From the NCBI GenBank assembly GCA_933228675.1, contig OW121743.1:12092464-12156463 (forward strand): a stretch of DNA of 64,000 nucleotides, read 5' to 3'. The translations under genes were made by a program, and so were the position numbers. Shown in pieces: positions 21,265 through 31,618 of the stretch; position 1 is the stretch's first letter, and every line of letters begins with the position of its first letter. Source of the DNA: Stomorhina lunata. Taxonomy: Eukaryota > Arthropoda > Insecta > Diptera > Rhiniidae. The notes under the pieces were generated by a model. It ran no database searches. It worked only from the letters and a program-made list of their open reading frames with translations, and was not told the origin of the DNA.

Positions 21265-22095
21265 CTGAGGATAATTAGATCCAGAAATTTATTAAAAATA
21301 TTTTAAATATTATATGGTTATATAAAATATTATTAAATATCGAGCCATAACCGCCAAAAGGGCTTTAGCGACATGTCGGACGATTTTCATTTTATTATCA
21401 AAATTTATTATTCACGATCATCTGCATCATCTCTTAAAATATCAGGGCAGTAGAATTTACCGTTATGTTTTTACAGCAAAAACAATAAAGACTTAAGTAC
21501 AATTCACTGTCCAAAAATATTTTAAAAAATGCTTCTCCTGTAAATTTTAGTTTTTGGCGCTTGCGTCTTTTTGGCGGTTAGGGCTCGATATATTCCGTTA
21601 ATTTTGATTCCGTTCCGGTAAGTTTGATGTTAAAAATGAATAACGTTTCGGAAGGCCATAATTTTTAGGAGCTGAACAATGCACAAAAAATCATTTGGAA
21701 CCAATTGATTGGGTACGAATGCAAAAAAACCATGTATGGGTTAATCACAAGTGAATACAGAAAATCTCCTGGACCGATTTAAACGGGGAGCATACTTGAA
21801 ACTTGAACTTGATGTGTTAAAAAATAGACTAAGTGCTGACGAAAACAAAATAACATACAACATCATGCGAAATGGTAACCAAGCCAGGGTGACTGCCAGG
21901 AAGGTTTTGCTCTGTCTTTGGTAAGATTTGCGGGGAAACATCTACTACGATTTTGTCACTATAGCTAAACAATTAAACTATCTGAAAGATCATCTTTATC
22001 ACAAATTGTTTAAGACTGCTTCTGTTATCAAAGCACCTATCGCTATAGCCAGAAATACCAGATGCTCCATTTAATAAATCAAAATCTGGACACCG
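21265..22095 (-). repeat. Upstream duplicon of peptide gene 1
   Basis: It starts with the conserved block TAACTGAGGATAATTAGATC at ~21,263-21,282 and continues through CCGTTAATTTTGATTCCGTT and GCTGAACAATGCAC to CAAAGCACCTATCGCTATAG. The same order occurs upstream of the copies at 28,062, 36,382 and 37,260 and at the orphan copy 30,372-30,803. A foreign ~240-bp insertion with GCCATAACCGCCAAAAGGGC lies at about 21,340-21,590 and ends with a near reverse complement (TTTTTGGCGGTTAGGGCTCG). Confidence 0.7.
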
Positions 22096-22109
22096 ACCTC
22101 CCCGTATAT

Positions 22110-22620
22110 TATATATTTAGCCCTTTAATTCCTGGTGGAACATAGAGCCTCAACAAATGTTTTCCATGTAAGTTTATCGCTAGTCATATCGCTCCTTGAG
22201 GGGAACTCGACCTTCCGGATGGTTTAAAAAATGGAAATCGGCACTGGTACTGGTGTCTTCTTAAAGAATCAGAACATTAGGAAATCCTAAAGGCTTAGAG
22301 ATCAGTGCAGTGTATTTCAGGCAGAAATCTTTGCCATTCTGAAGGCCATTGAACTTATTTCATACAACATTTCTGTAGACTGCGAGGTGACAATTTATGT
22401 TGACAGCCAGGCTGCTCTAAAAGCCCCGGAAGGATGTAGTATCACCTTAAAACTAGTCAAGTCATGTAGATTAGCTACCATCAGCTTGTCAGATACTTAT
22501 AGGGTAAGACTTTGTTGAAACTGAATGAAAGTGCTGACGAAATCGCAAGACTCGAGTCAGGAACTGATGCTCGCGGTGACAGAGATAGCCCCACCTATAT
22601 GTCACCTTTTTATGGGCATT
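22110..22620 (+). mobile_element. Family C LINE, RNase H fragment
   Basis: The frame reads CSVFQAEIFAILKAIELISY, then VTIYVDSQAALKAPEGCSIT and KLVKSCRLA: the second and third RNase H motifs (QAE and the D of VDSQAAL). It is interrupted at about 22,620 by a family D 3' end and continues after 22,815. Confidence 0.75.
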
Positions 22621-22815
22621 AAGTCTTGGATCGAAGACGAGAACGACCGAAACTTCGATGGAAAGACCAAGTAGAAGAAAATTTATCCAAGCTTGGCTTA
22701 CGAAATTGGAGAATATGCGCATAAGATCGAAGCGCATGGAATTCTAAAATATGCTCGGCCTTTGACCTTAACAGGTTGTAATATAGGCCATTTAAGTAAG
22801 TAAGTAAGTCTTGGA
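22620..22815 (+). mobile_element. Family D LINE 3' end inserted in family C
   Basis: It contains TTCGATGGAAAGACCAAGTA, AGATCGAAGCGCATGGAATT and CTCGGCCTTTGACCTTAACA, and ends in AAGTAAGTAAGTAAGT. The encoded tail corresponds to R-x-RWKDQVEE. The AAGT repeat is the element's 3' tail. AAGTCTTGGATC at the right junction and TAAGTCTTGGATCG at the left look like a target-site duplication (GTCTTGGATCG), supporting a clean LINE insertion. Confidence 0.75.
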
Positions 22816-23405
22816 TCGGTGAGCAAACACCTAAGAACTGGCATAACTTGGACACTTGCACAATATCTAGGACCTTATAGCCCGACTTAAATATACGCAA
22901 GACCAAGCTCTTGCTAGGTCTTAGCAGAAACAGTCTTAGGAAATGCATAAGTTTTCTAACTGGCCACTGCGCCCTGAATTCCAGACTAAATAGATGGGAT
23001 GGAGCAATTCAGGACATTTGCAGACTATGTTCGGACGCGGATTCATCCTCTGCCACTGTCCTATGCTTTAAAGCTAGAGACTTAAATTTCTAGGTAATAG
23101 ATTCCACGAGGAACTGGGCGACATATAACAGTGCGAACTGACTGACGTTGTAAGTTTTATACTGGGACTCAGATGGCTTAGTTAGACGGGTCTCTTTAAC
23201 TAGGGTAGCGTTTTGGACAACACTTATCTTCTCTACGACTCCCTTGCTCTATCTCTCACACTATCTATAAATTTCTTCCTTCACTCTTCTCCCTCTTTCT
23301 CTTCCCGCTATCGTTATTTACTTTCAGAAAGGATCACAATGGACCCGAAGGTCTCCGAGTGAAAATGCCACTTTCCTGGCATTACCTTTTCAACCTAACC
23401 TAACC
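22816..23405 (+). mobile_element. Family C LINE, C-terminal tail
   Basis: The frame reads KTKLLLGLSRNSLRKCISFL, TGHCALNSRLNRWDGAIQDI and CRLCSDAD, a cysteine/histidine-containing tail that follows RNase H in some non-LTR elements. It ends in AACCTAACCTAACC near 23,390-23,405. Confidence 0.7.
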
Positions 23406-23409
23406 TATC

Positions 23410-23805
23410 GGTAGTCATCAGTTTCATCTCATTCCATGATACACCGAACTCCCTCAGCTCGTTCTCAGTTTAGCGCCTCCACGTGTTTGCGGGTCTACCA
23501 GACCTCCTGGAACCTTGAGGATTATATTCAATAGCTTGATGATTCATATCAGTGGCCGCTTTTCTCATTGTGTGTCATAGCCAGCCATATTTTCTAGTGC
23601 GTATACTTAATTGTGGCGGGTCTTGAGCGGTGTGCAATCACAGGTCTTCATTAGAGATTATGACGGTCCAGAAAATTTTAAGTATTAAAAGCTTGAAGAC
23701 GACTGTTCATCTCACGGCTCGAGATATTCCAAGTCTCACAGCCACATAGGAGCACGGCTTTAACATTGGTGTTAAAAACTTTAATTTTGGTCGTGGTCGA
23801 GATAT
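23410..23805 (-). mobile_element. Family A LINE, RT C-terminal part
   Basis: The minus strand reads KIKVFNTNVKAVLLCGCETW followed by NISSREMNSRLQAF, the same as at 7390 but with differences. The 3' end is near 23,410 (GGTAGTCATCAGTTTC). It is joined directly to a Tc1-type fragment at about 23,806. Confidence 0.75.
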
Positions 23806-24005
23806 TTTGAACCTGGAGGGTCCAGATGAATTTAATTATTTTTTTCACGACTTGCGAAAACAAGAACATAATTTGAATCTCCTACATATTCGACAAGGGG
23901 GTGTTATGGTCTGGGGCTATATCTTCTATTATGGTACCTGTAAGTTGCAATTTCTGACCATTAAAATCAAGGCGAATTGCTACAAGGGTATCCTATTCAT
24001 GTGAT
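23806..24005 (+). mobile_element. Tc1/Tc3-type transposase fragment
   Basis: An open frame reads NLEGPDEFNYFFHDLRKQEH, then IRQGGVMVWGYIFYYG and YKGILF. GGVMVWG is the conserved block between the first and second catalytic Asp of Tc1-like transposases. Both ends of the transposase are missing. Confidence 0.8.
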
Positions 24006-24034
24006 CAGAAGTTGCCATTGCAACTCTATTTTAA

Positions 24035-24770
24035 GTTATTCGAATAACAAAAGTAAATAGAGATGGAAAGTCCTAGTTGGCCAGGATAGTCGTTGATGAC
24101 CTTCAAAGCGCAAAAGCTGCCTTGTAAGATTTTATATTAAGTACAGAACCTACAAATCTCTTCTGGAACAAGGGGAACATTCAAATCTCTATGGATATTA
24201 TTATCTGATGTATCAGGGGTGCAAGTTATTAAACATAAGATTCTTGACTGTCTTCTCTGTAATTTAACAATGTTCGAGGCAAAAGCTGTTCCCTATAACT
24301 GAATACCATACGTCCATATTGGTTTAATTATCGATTTGTCCAAAAAGACTCTGTAGTATGACTTCAGAGCAGATTGTAGGCCAATAGGTCAGTTAAATTC
24401 GGCGGTTTTAATTTAATCTGAATTATCTTGCGGTCAATGTGATGGGACCATATGAGACGGCGATCTAAATGTAAACCAAGACACCTAATGTGAAAACACT
24501 CGGAAAGGTTACTTTGGTTATCATGATTGCAGGTCAGTTATCTCTTCTAAGAGTTAACTTTAGATGAGTACGGATTTACCCTAATTTTCTATTTGTCCAG
24601 CCATATTTCAAGCTCATGAATTTGGAACTGTGATAATGCAGAAGCAATTTTGGGATCGGAGTGGATACTTATAAATTCTGTATCGGTAGAGACGTGCAGG
24701 TTAGCTGGTTGGTATAACTGCTGTAAAGATGATATATAATAGGGGGCCCAATATACCTTGTGGAATAAAA
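24035..24770 (-). mobile_element. Jockey-type LINE fragment (family E)
   Basis: The minus strand reads PQGILGPLLYIIFTAVIPTS, later KSIIKPIWTYGIQL and ILCLITCTPD, and NNIHRDLNVPLVPEEI. These match the thumb and C-terminal region of Jockey-clade reverse transcriptases (KPIWTYGIQLWG, IHRDL). Many stops are present. Confidence 0.7.
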
Positions 24771-24834
24771 TATTTTTTTTTTATAAAATTGTTTTTTCAA
24801 CTCATATTACAAAAAATTACAAATTTTTTTACTT

Positions 24835-24985
24835 CATTGCCTTGGAACGGCACGACACAACCGAATTCAAAAATGCCAACTTAAAAGTAAGTCCAAAAAA
24901 TAAAAAAAAAACAGATCAAAAAATATTTGTACAACAAGAAAAGAAATAATTATTTCAATTTATTTCGTACTACAATTTAACATTT
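24835..24985. other. 3' flank of peptide gene 2
   Basis: The shared block AATTATTTCAATTTATTTCG lies at 24,948-24,967, with an AATAAA on the minus strand about 25 nt past the stop. The block CAACCGAATTCAAAAATGCC is also found past genes 3 and 5. Confidence 0.6.
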
Positions 24986-25180
24986 TTATCCTATTTGATT
25001 AAGCGAATTCGTGTCTCCTTTTACTGAAGTCAAACGAGCTGATGCTGAATCCATAGATGTTTGTGACAAACCAATTCCTGATCGTAATTTATCAGTTCCT
25101 ATATCCAATTTTTTGACGTCCTCCAAAGAAGAACAAATAGAAATCAGAGCGCAAAATATTAAGGCAATTTTAAGATTCAT
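24986..25180 (-). CDS. Small secreted peptide, family member 2
   Basis: 64 residues, one exon. The signal peptide is MNLKIALIFCALISICSS. The mature part contains EDVKKLDIGTDKLRSGIGLS and ARLTSVKGDTNSLNQIG. It differs from member 3 mainly in the 20 residues after the cleavage site, where the family is most variable. It has no cysteines and a mildly amphipathic pattern with small residues (G, S, A) regularly spaced. Regulated from the TATA box 58 nt upstream. Function unknown. Confidence 0.82.
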   Translation of the reverse strand: MNLKIALIFCALISICSSLEDVKKLDIGTDKLRSGIGLSQTSMDSASARLTSVKGDTNSLNQIG

Positions 25181-25230
25181 TTTGAAATAGATTTCAATAC
25201 AAAACTAAATTCATTTCTGTTTTGTAAATG

Positions 25231-25238
25231 CTTTTATA
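25231..25238 (-). promoter_or_regulatory. TATA box of peptide gene 2
   Basis: TATAAAAG on the minus strand, 58 nt before the ATG. The conserved GATAATTAGATC block lies just upstream at 25,260-25,273. Confidence 0.65.
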
Positions 25239-25291
25239 GTGTAAACTAACCGTAACTGAGGATAATTAGATCTAGAATTTTATTTAAAATA

Positions 25292-26072
25292 CAGTATTTT
25301 TCGTTTAGCTGCACATTCAAGTTTGCACGAAAATTTGTGCACTTACGCAAAATGTGCTGTTACGCACAATTCGCTTAGCTGCATTATTTATGCTATAAAA
25401 TGAATTCACTTACCTGCATAAATGTGCTCTTAAGTAAAAGTTCATTTTTATTGTAATAATAGAATAATTTAATTATTAATTTCAACAAAAACAAAACAAT
25501 TCATTTAAAAACAAAAGAGATCATACATAAGTAAATTCACGTAGTAAGTTATACATACATATATGTACATAAGCAATTTATGAACTACATATACTATACA
25601 TAAAGAAGTACATAAACTATATCTGATTTGTTTTTGAAAAATATCATTAGAGTTAACTTTTTTGCCTTAACCCACGTCTAGACGAGCAATATCTATTGCC
25701 GCAAGACATATATAGTACATATAGTACAAGACAAATATAGTACGTGTGTCTCGCTCACGCTCATGTAAAAGGCCTACATTGCGGCAATGTTATTGCCGTC
25801 GTGAAGACGGGGGTTTATTTTTCCTCAAAAAAGCGATTTTCAACAAAAATTTTGTTTTGTTTTTATGAGGCACTTAAAAGTAATATTTTATACTAAAAAT
25901 AAACATTATTGAACATAAATTGAATGCTGTTATTCAAAATTTGCACTTAAGCAAAATGCACGTACACGATTTTTTTTCATACAAATATTAACTATCATAC
26001 ATAATACTTTGTATTTTGTGCAGATAGGCAAAAAATGCAGTTAAGCGAAATGCAGGTAAACGAAAAATACTG
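25292..26072. mobile_element. 781-bp pogo-like MITE inserted in the gene 2 upstream duplicon
   Basis: The left end CAGTATTTTTCGTTTAGCTG and the right end reading CAGGTAAACGAAAAATACTG are inverted repeats (one mismatch in ~22), flanked by TA duplications. Internal ends carry TTCGCTTAGCTGCAT and ATGCAGTTAAGCGAAATGCA, close to the pogo terminal repeat of Drosophila. The flanks AATTTTATTTAAAA|TA and TA|TTCCAAATGTAATATT rejoin to the sequence found uninterrupted upstream of gene 3 (28,357-28,385), so this is a clean insertion made after the gene duplicated. No transposase is present. Confidence 0.85.
25672..25813. mobile_element. Small MITE nested in the pogo-like MITE
   Basis: CCCACGTCTAGACGAGCAAT with TATTGCCGCAA on the left faces TTGCGGCAATGTTATTGCCG then TCGTGAAGACGGGGG on the right, an imperfect ~30-bp inverted pair. 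The interior includes tandem ATATAGTAC words. Confidence 0.55.
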
Positions 26073-26119
26073 TATTCCAAATGTAATATTTAATGGTTAT
26101 ATTATATATTAATATATTC

Positions 26120-27105
26120 CAGTGTTGTCAACTCAGTACTTTTGGCAGTGTTTTTAAATTTTTGTAGCGAACATTTTTAATGGCCAAAAATAATTTTTCA
26201 TTACAAATTCTGCGAAAATAGCGTTACGATAATTGTGATCAGTACCTTATTACAAATAAAAAGCGTGAAGCCCAGGCAAAGAGGCTTTCCTCTAAAGATG
26301 AGAGCCTGATTTAAAGAGAAGTAAAGAAAATCCTTTACTTTCTGCCACAAAAATGGTCAAAGAAGTTTGGAACGGAGGTAAATCCAAAAACAGTAAAAAT
26401 ACTTCTTCAAAAAAAAAAAACGATTTTCCTGGCCGAGTTGCACGAAAAAAGCCTCTAATAAGCAATAAAAGACAAAGTGGCCGGCTTGTCTTTAATCGCC
26501 AATATATGACCAAGAATTTTGATTTTTTGACGAAAGCAAATTTAATTTATTTGGGTGTGATAGAAGAGGCAAAGTGTAGCTCTAACCAAGCACAGAGCTG
26601 GAAAGCAAGAATCTAATAAAAACTGTTAAACACGGTGGTGGATCGCTTATGGTTTGGGGATGCATGGCGGCCTCAGGAGTTGAAAATTTTCCATTTCATT
26701 GACGGAGTTATGAATAAGCATGTGTACCTTAATATTTTGAAAAAATTAAATTGAAATAAAGCGTTATACAATTTGACATTATAAATAATTTCCAATTTTA
26801 CCCGGACAACGACCCTAAACATTCAGCATAAGTTGTAAAGAATTGGCAGCTGTAAAACTGTCCGAAGATAATCAAAACCACTAAAAGTTTCTACGCTATT
26901 GAGCATTTGTAGTACGAGCTAGTTCTCCGAGTGCAGGACAGGCAGTGTACATCGATTCAAAACCTGAAAAGTGCTCTACAGGAAAAATAGAACAACAGAA
27001 GCACTCTGTGGTTTGTAAAAAATTTGTAGAATCGAAAATTTGCCCAACCGATTTCAAGCTGTAAAGAATGAAAAAGGTGGAGCTACAAAGTTGTGTTCAT
27101 ACATT
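26120..27105 (+). mobile_element. Tc1-family transposase, degenerate
   Basis: Frames read AKRLSSKDESLI, then PGRVARKKPLISNKRQSGR, MTKNFDFLTKANLIY, WFGDAWRPQELKIFHFIDGV and PNRFQAVKNEKGG. The order HTH, GRVARKKP, FTDE-like, VMVWG-like, NRLQAV is that of Tc1 transposases. Multiple frameshifts make it inactive. It probably starts near CAGTGTTGTCAACTCAG at 26,120; the right terminus is unclear. Confidence 0.8.
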
Positions 27106-27384
27106 TTTCATACCCACCATCAAAAAGAATGGGGAGGTATATTGAGATTGTCATTCCGTTTGTAATTTGCTTAATATTGGCTCAAATCCTTATGAAATTC
27201 TAAGACGATTGAGCGATCTGTCCGTATGTCTGTCTGTCTGTCTGTTGTCGGCACGATAAAACCTTAACGAAAGGATATAGGTCACTGAAATTTGGCATAA
27301 ATATTCTTCATTTCTTGGAAAATTTTGGTATTGAAATCGGGCAAAATCGGTTTACATTTGACTATAGCTCCTCGTCTAAACTAA
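27106..27384 (+). repeat. Repeat E1 fragment
   Basis: ACCCACCATCAAAAAGAATG starts it, with CTGTCTGTCTGTCTG and the GGATATAGGTCACTGAAATT block following. It is cut by a SINE at about 27,385. Confidence 0.7.
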
Positions 27385-27545
27385 AACCGGTTTACCTCAT
27401 AACTCACTAGTTATTGAGTATTAGGCTATGTTAAACTTCTCTAACTAATGCCGTTCGGAGCCGGAGTTAAAATTAGTCTAAAAATAGAATCGGATGAGGC
27501 TTATTGTCTGAGAGAAGTGCCCCAATTGGAATGTCGTGGGAATTA
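27385..27545 (+). mobile_element. SINE body, 5'-truncated
   Basis: The body runs from GGTTTACCTCATAACTCACT to GTGGGAATTATATGTATATG. No tRNA-like head is present. A stretch of ~375 bp of unassigned AT-rich DNA follows to about 27,920. Confidence 0.7.
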
Positions 27546-28061
27546 TATGTATATGTAGCGACTTTAAATGTGAGACTAAAAAGTGAGTTAGCCTTTGTAT
27601 ACATTTTATAAATTTGGATTTGGAGTATATTATTGTTTCCTAATAAAAGAACTTTTGTAATAAAATAAAAAAAAAATAAACTTTGTTTCCTTTCATCAGA
27701 AGTTTTTTTCATGTGTCTGCCCGATTTTAGATATGAGCGACTGTACATGAAAAGTTCATCCGTTGATGCAGTTTTGAATAAAATTAGATTAGTCGTTTTG
27801 TTCAAATAAGAAGAACGACCTAATCAGCAATTTCAAATTTTAAAAGAAAAGTTTTGAAAAATCGATGGAAAAAGCTGAGATTTTCATACTTAAGGCATAA
27901 AAAACACATAAAAAAAGTTTTACTGGAATGCAATTTTGACACCACCGAATTGTAAAATGCCAACTGACAAGGAAGTCAAAAAAAAAATAAAAGATTACAA
28001 ACTATTTGTGCTACAACTAAAGAAATAATTGTTTCAATTTATTTTATACTATAAAAGCTTT

Positions 28062-28259
28062 TTATCCTATTTGATTCAGCGAATTTCTGTTTCCTTTTAC
28101 TGCAGTCAAACGAGCTGAAGCGGAATCCATGGCTGATTGTGATAAACCAATTGACGATTTTACATCATCTAGTCCTGAATCCATATTTTCGCGGTCCATA
28201 CTCAAAGAAGCACAAATAGAAATTAGAGCGCAAAATATTAACGCAATTTTAAGATTCAT
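28062..28259 (-). CDS. Small secreted peptide, family member 3
   Basis: 65 residues, one exon. The signal peptide is MNLKIALIFCALISICAS. The mature part includes SMDRENMDSGLDDVKSSIGL, then SQSAMDSASARLTAVKG and NSLNQIG. The core SIGLSQSAMDSASARLT is almost the same as in member 2, so these two are recent relatives. Downstream it shares the ATTGTTTCAATTTATTTT block (AATAAA on the minus strand). No recognised domain. Confidence 0.82.
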   Translation of the reverse strand: MNLKIALIFCALISICASLSMDRENMDSGLDDVKSSIGLSQSAMDSASARLTAVKGNRNSLNQIG

Positions 28260-28309
28260 TTTGAAATAAATTTTAGTAGAAAACTAAAGTCATTTTGGTG
28301 ATAGAATTG

Positions 28310-28317
28310 CTTTTATA
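28310..28317 (-). promoter_or_regulatory. TATA box of peptide gene 3
   Basis: TATAAAAG on the minus strand, 58 nt before the ATG, with CCGTAACTGAGGATAATTTG just upstream. Confidence 0.65.
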
Positions 28318-28327
28318 GTATTAACTA

Positions 28328-28990
28328 ACCGTAACTGAGGATAATTTGATCTAGAATTTTATTAAAAATATTCCAAATATTATATTTAAGGGTTATATAA
28401 AATATTATTTACTATATTCCGTTAATTTTGATGTTAAAAATTAAGCACGCTTCGGAAGGCGTTAATTTTTAGCAGCTGAACAACAAACAAAAAATCGGAA
28501 AACAATTGAATTTTATGAGTTAATACAGAATAATCTCAAGAAACGCATTTCCATCTCTGAATCGCTATGGCAACAAAATCAATGTGAAGCGAATGGTAAG
28601 TGCTGGCAATGCTGCTGAAAATAAAACTACTTACGACAACATCAAGCGAAATGATGTCCAAGCCAGGGTTGGCTGTCCGAAAGATTCTATGTCTTTATTG
28701 AGATTGGCGGGAAATCATCTAATACGATCTACGAAAATACAGATTTTAGTCAACAAATCGTTTAAGACTGCTTCTGTAGTCAAAGCACCTAGCGCTGTAT
28801 CCAAAGTTACTTTTGAAATACTAAATACTTCGTTAAATAAATCAATGTCGGAATTTAAATATGGAAAATTCTTCCGAAGATACAACAATTAGAGCTCAAA
28901 ATATTAGGCCTGTTTCTTTGATTTCTGGTCGAGTGAATTAAAAACGGCGAAAACTAACCATTGCTAAGTACAGGGTGTCCGTCAGGAAGG
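28328..28990 (-). repeat. Upstream duplicon of peptide gene 3
   Basis: Shares with the other copies, in order, GGATAATTTGATCTAGAATT, CCGTTAATTTTGATGTTAAA, CAGCTGAACAACAAACAAAA and, farther out, CAAGCGAAATGATGTCCAAG and CAAAGCACCTAGCGCTGTAT. The plus strand has a 102-codon ATG frame at 28,584-28,892 that is not preserved as a frame in the copy at 21,740-22,080, so I treat it as non-coding. Confidence 0.65.
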
Positions 28991-29032
28991 TAATTCCATT
29001 GTAATCGGTTAGTTTACCGAATATTTTTCCAT

Positions 29033-29358
29033 AGTGAACCGCCGTAGTACAGGAGGTTAGTCATCCGCCTAGCATACCAGTGGTCCCGAGTTCGATCCCC
29101 GGCCAGACCCACTTGAAAAAATAAATAAATAAATTAAAAAAAGCGGCGGTTTACCTTATAACTCAACTAGCCACTGGTTTTTGAGTATTAGGCTATGTAA
29201 AACTTCTCTAACATGCAAATGCATTAGCCTTTCGGAGTCGGAGTTAAAACGTAGGTTCCTTTCAATGAGTCTAAAAATAGAATCGGATGCAGCTCATTGT
29301 CTAAGAGAAGTACCCTTTGTTCCAATTGGAATATTGTCTGGGTGTTATATATATATAA
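29033..29358 (+). mobile_element. tRNA-derived SINE, near full length
   Basis: The head GTGAACCGCCGTAGTACAGG is followed by GTTAGTCATCCGCCTAGCAT, ACCAGTGGTCCCGAGTTCGA and TCCCCGGCCAGACCC (B box GAGTTCGATCC). The body then ends GTCTGGGTGTTATATATATA. One of two copies with an intact B box. Confidence 0.85.
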
Positions 29359-29359
29359 A

Positions 29360-30238
29360 TGAAATTCTTAGACTAACGAGAGATGTCCGCTTGTTTGACT
29401 AAATGTCTGTTGCAGGCACGATAGGGCCTGAATGTAAAGAACTAGCTCAACAAAATTTAGTTTCATGGATAACTTTGGTATTGAATTTGGATGAAATCGG
29501 TTTACAATTGACGCATATAAACAACAGCAGAACTACTAAAAAATAAGGGGTTTCCGCCTGTCTGGCCGTCATAGCATCAAAATTTAACAACAGTATTTCT
29601 GATTTCTTGGAAAAGTTTAAAATTGAAATTGGGCAAAATCGGTTAACATTTGATTATAGCTTCCATATAACCCCACCCTTGGAATCACTTTAATATTATT
29701 AAATTAAACCGAATTATAATAGATATGACATTGAAATATAAAAAATAGACATTTTATGCAGCTATTGACCAGTTTAACAAATTTAATGGGAATCGGTCCA
29801 CATTTGACCATAGCTCCCATATAAATACTCCCTCCGAAACCAGATATATACTAATATATATCAAATTATATTAGCTATTACGCTACAATTTGGCAATGAT
29901 CAGGTTTTTATAACTGTCAGACAGTGTGTGAAATTTTATAAGAATTGAGGGATATTGGACCATAGCTCCCATATAAATCCTCCCTCGAAAAGCAGTTAAA
30001 TGCTTATAAATATCAGGTGGTAGTAGCTATGATGCTAGAATTTGGAAGTTATCAGTTTGTTAAGACTATCCGGGAGTATACAAAATTTTGTGGAAATCGG
30101 TTCACATTTAACCATAGTTTTCATATAAACAGCTCTCCCGGAAATCAGCGGTTGTCACTTAAACGCTAATAAATAATGATACAGCTCTAGGTGATTTGAT
30201 AACACAAGCAGTCGTAAACGTTTTATTAACTAATATCG
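29360..30238 (+). repeat. E1-type dispersed repeat, diverged
   Basis: Four or more spaced CATTTGACCATAGCTCCCAT-like words and GTCTGTTGCAGGCACGATAG mark it as E1-related. It has no coding frame. Confidence 0.55.
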
Positions 30239-30369
30239 CCTATAATTGAAGAAATGAATGTGAAGGGCATGTGGTTTCAACAAGACGGCGCTACATGTCA
30301 TACAGCCAGAGAAACAATTCAATTGCAACATTAGTCATTTAAAAATTGCGTTCTAGTTGGGACACCCTT
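30239..30369 (+). mobile_element. Internally deleted mariner-like element (family F), 3' end
   Basis: Transposase words EEMNVKGMWFQQDGATCHTA and RETIQL are followed directly by the terminal inverted repeat TTGCGTTCTAGTTGGGACAC at 30,345-30,364. The second catalytic Asp (QQDGA) is visible, the rest deleted. TA follows at 30,370. Confidence 0.75.
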
Positions 30370-30371
30370 TA

Positions 30372-30803
30372 TATGATTCCCCGCCAATCCTACCAAAGAC
30401 AGGCCAAACCTTCGTAATTTATTTTATTTTCGTCAGCACTTACCATTAGCTTCAAAAATAGTTTGATTTTGTTGCTATAACCATTCAGAAATAGAAATTC
30501 GGTCCTTGAGATTTTTCTGTATTATCTCGTGAGGCACTCACACATCGATTTTTTGCATTCGTACATATTCAATTGGTTTCAAATGATTTCCTGTGCTTTG
30601 TTCACCTCCCAAAAATTATGGCCTTCCGAACAGTGATTTGTTTTTATCATCAAAATTACCGGAACGGAATCAAAATTAATAAAATATAATAAATAATATT
30701 TTATATAACCATTAAATTCAATATTTGGAATATGTTTAATAAAATTCTAGATCTAATTATCTTCAGTTACGGTTATTTTATACTATGAAAGCAATTCCAT
30801 AGC
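30372..30803 (+). pseudogene. Orphan promoter copy of the small-peptide family (no coding region)
   Basis: On the plus strand this repeats the upstream duplicon: CAATTGGTTTCAAATGATTT, TTCACCTCCCAAAAATTATG, TCTAGATCTAATTATCTTCA, then GTTACGGTTATTTTATACTA and GAAAGCAATTCCAT at 30,787-30,800. The TATA box has one change (TATGAAAG). The match stops at the presumed transcription start; what follows, AGCTAAAACGAAAACACCTG, is unrelated and has no MNLKIAL start. It is a decayed sixth copy whose gene body was lost or replaced. Confidence 0.75.
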
Positions 30804-31618
30804 TAAAACGAAAACACCTGAAAACACTAAATTTAATGTACCGTGCCCACTATTTAATTTAATGAAAATTGATTTTTAAACACCTGAGATATCGCTAAAA
30901 CAGTAAAGTCGATATATGGCAAATTGAAGAACTTAAATTCTTTATTTGGTATTTTTGTAATATCTGGAAATATGGAACGATTTTGCTGAAATTTAATAGT
31001 GTGCTTTGTGAGAGGACTTTCTAAAATATACAATTCATGTTGGTATACCTCCTAGGATCTCCAGACATCTGATTTCAACACTGTGTATATCTTAAATTAG
31101 TGGTTTGGCTATTGAATATTGTGAAGAAATTATATCTATACATGACGGGCCTATATAAATTATATATCAGGAAATCTTCCTACTCAGCATTCTATTAAAT
31201 TTAATCAAAATAGATAAATAAATACCTGAAATATCGTCAAACTCTAGGATACATTTTACCGACAAATTCTTTTTATTACTTAATTGGAGGTTTGGCGATG
31301 TCTCATGTGTTTATGAACCGATTTTGATCAAAATTAAATATAATGATTTTTGTAAGTCATTTTAATTTATATATCATGTAAATGTTTAGATACATATTTA
31401 TGCTAGCGAGTGTATTTATTATAATGAACATTAACTCTGCTTACTCAATACACACACCTTAAATAGCAACTCTGTTTTATGAAATTTAATTTTCTATGAG
31501 ACACCCTGTTTTGATTTTTAACAAAACAGCTGATCGCAGTTTTGTAATCACCAGAGAAACAACAAATTCATCACTTTTGATAAATTTTATAGAAAATAGT
31601 TAAATTCTAAAAGAAAAT
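30804..31618. other. No gene recognised; 5' flank of mRpL49
   Basis: AT-rich DNA with two loosely repeated words around AACACCTGAGATATCGCTAA (~30,880) and ATACCTGAAATATCGTCAAA (~31,227), probably an old transposon. No coding frame. Confidence 0.4.

Noticed and set aside
28584..28892. 102-codon ATG frame upstream of peptide gene 3
   Set aside because: The homologous duplicon at 21,740-22,080 does not keep the frame, and no motif, signal peptide or splice pattern supports it.
29033..29105. Possible tRNA gene (A and B boxes, cloverleaf-like)
   Set aside because: The tRNA-like part lacks a pairable acceptor stem and is always joined to the same body in other copies; it is a SINE head.
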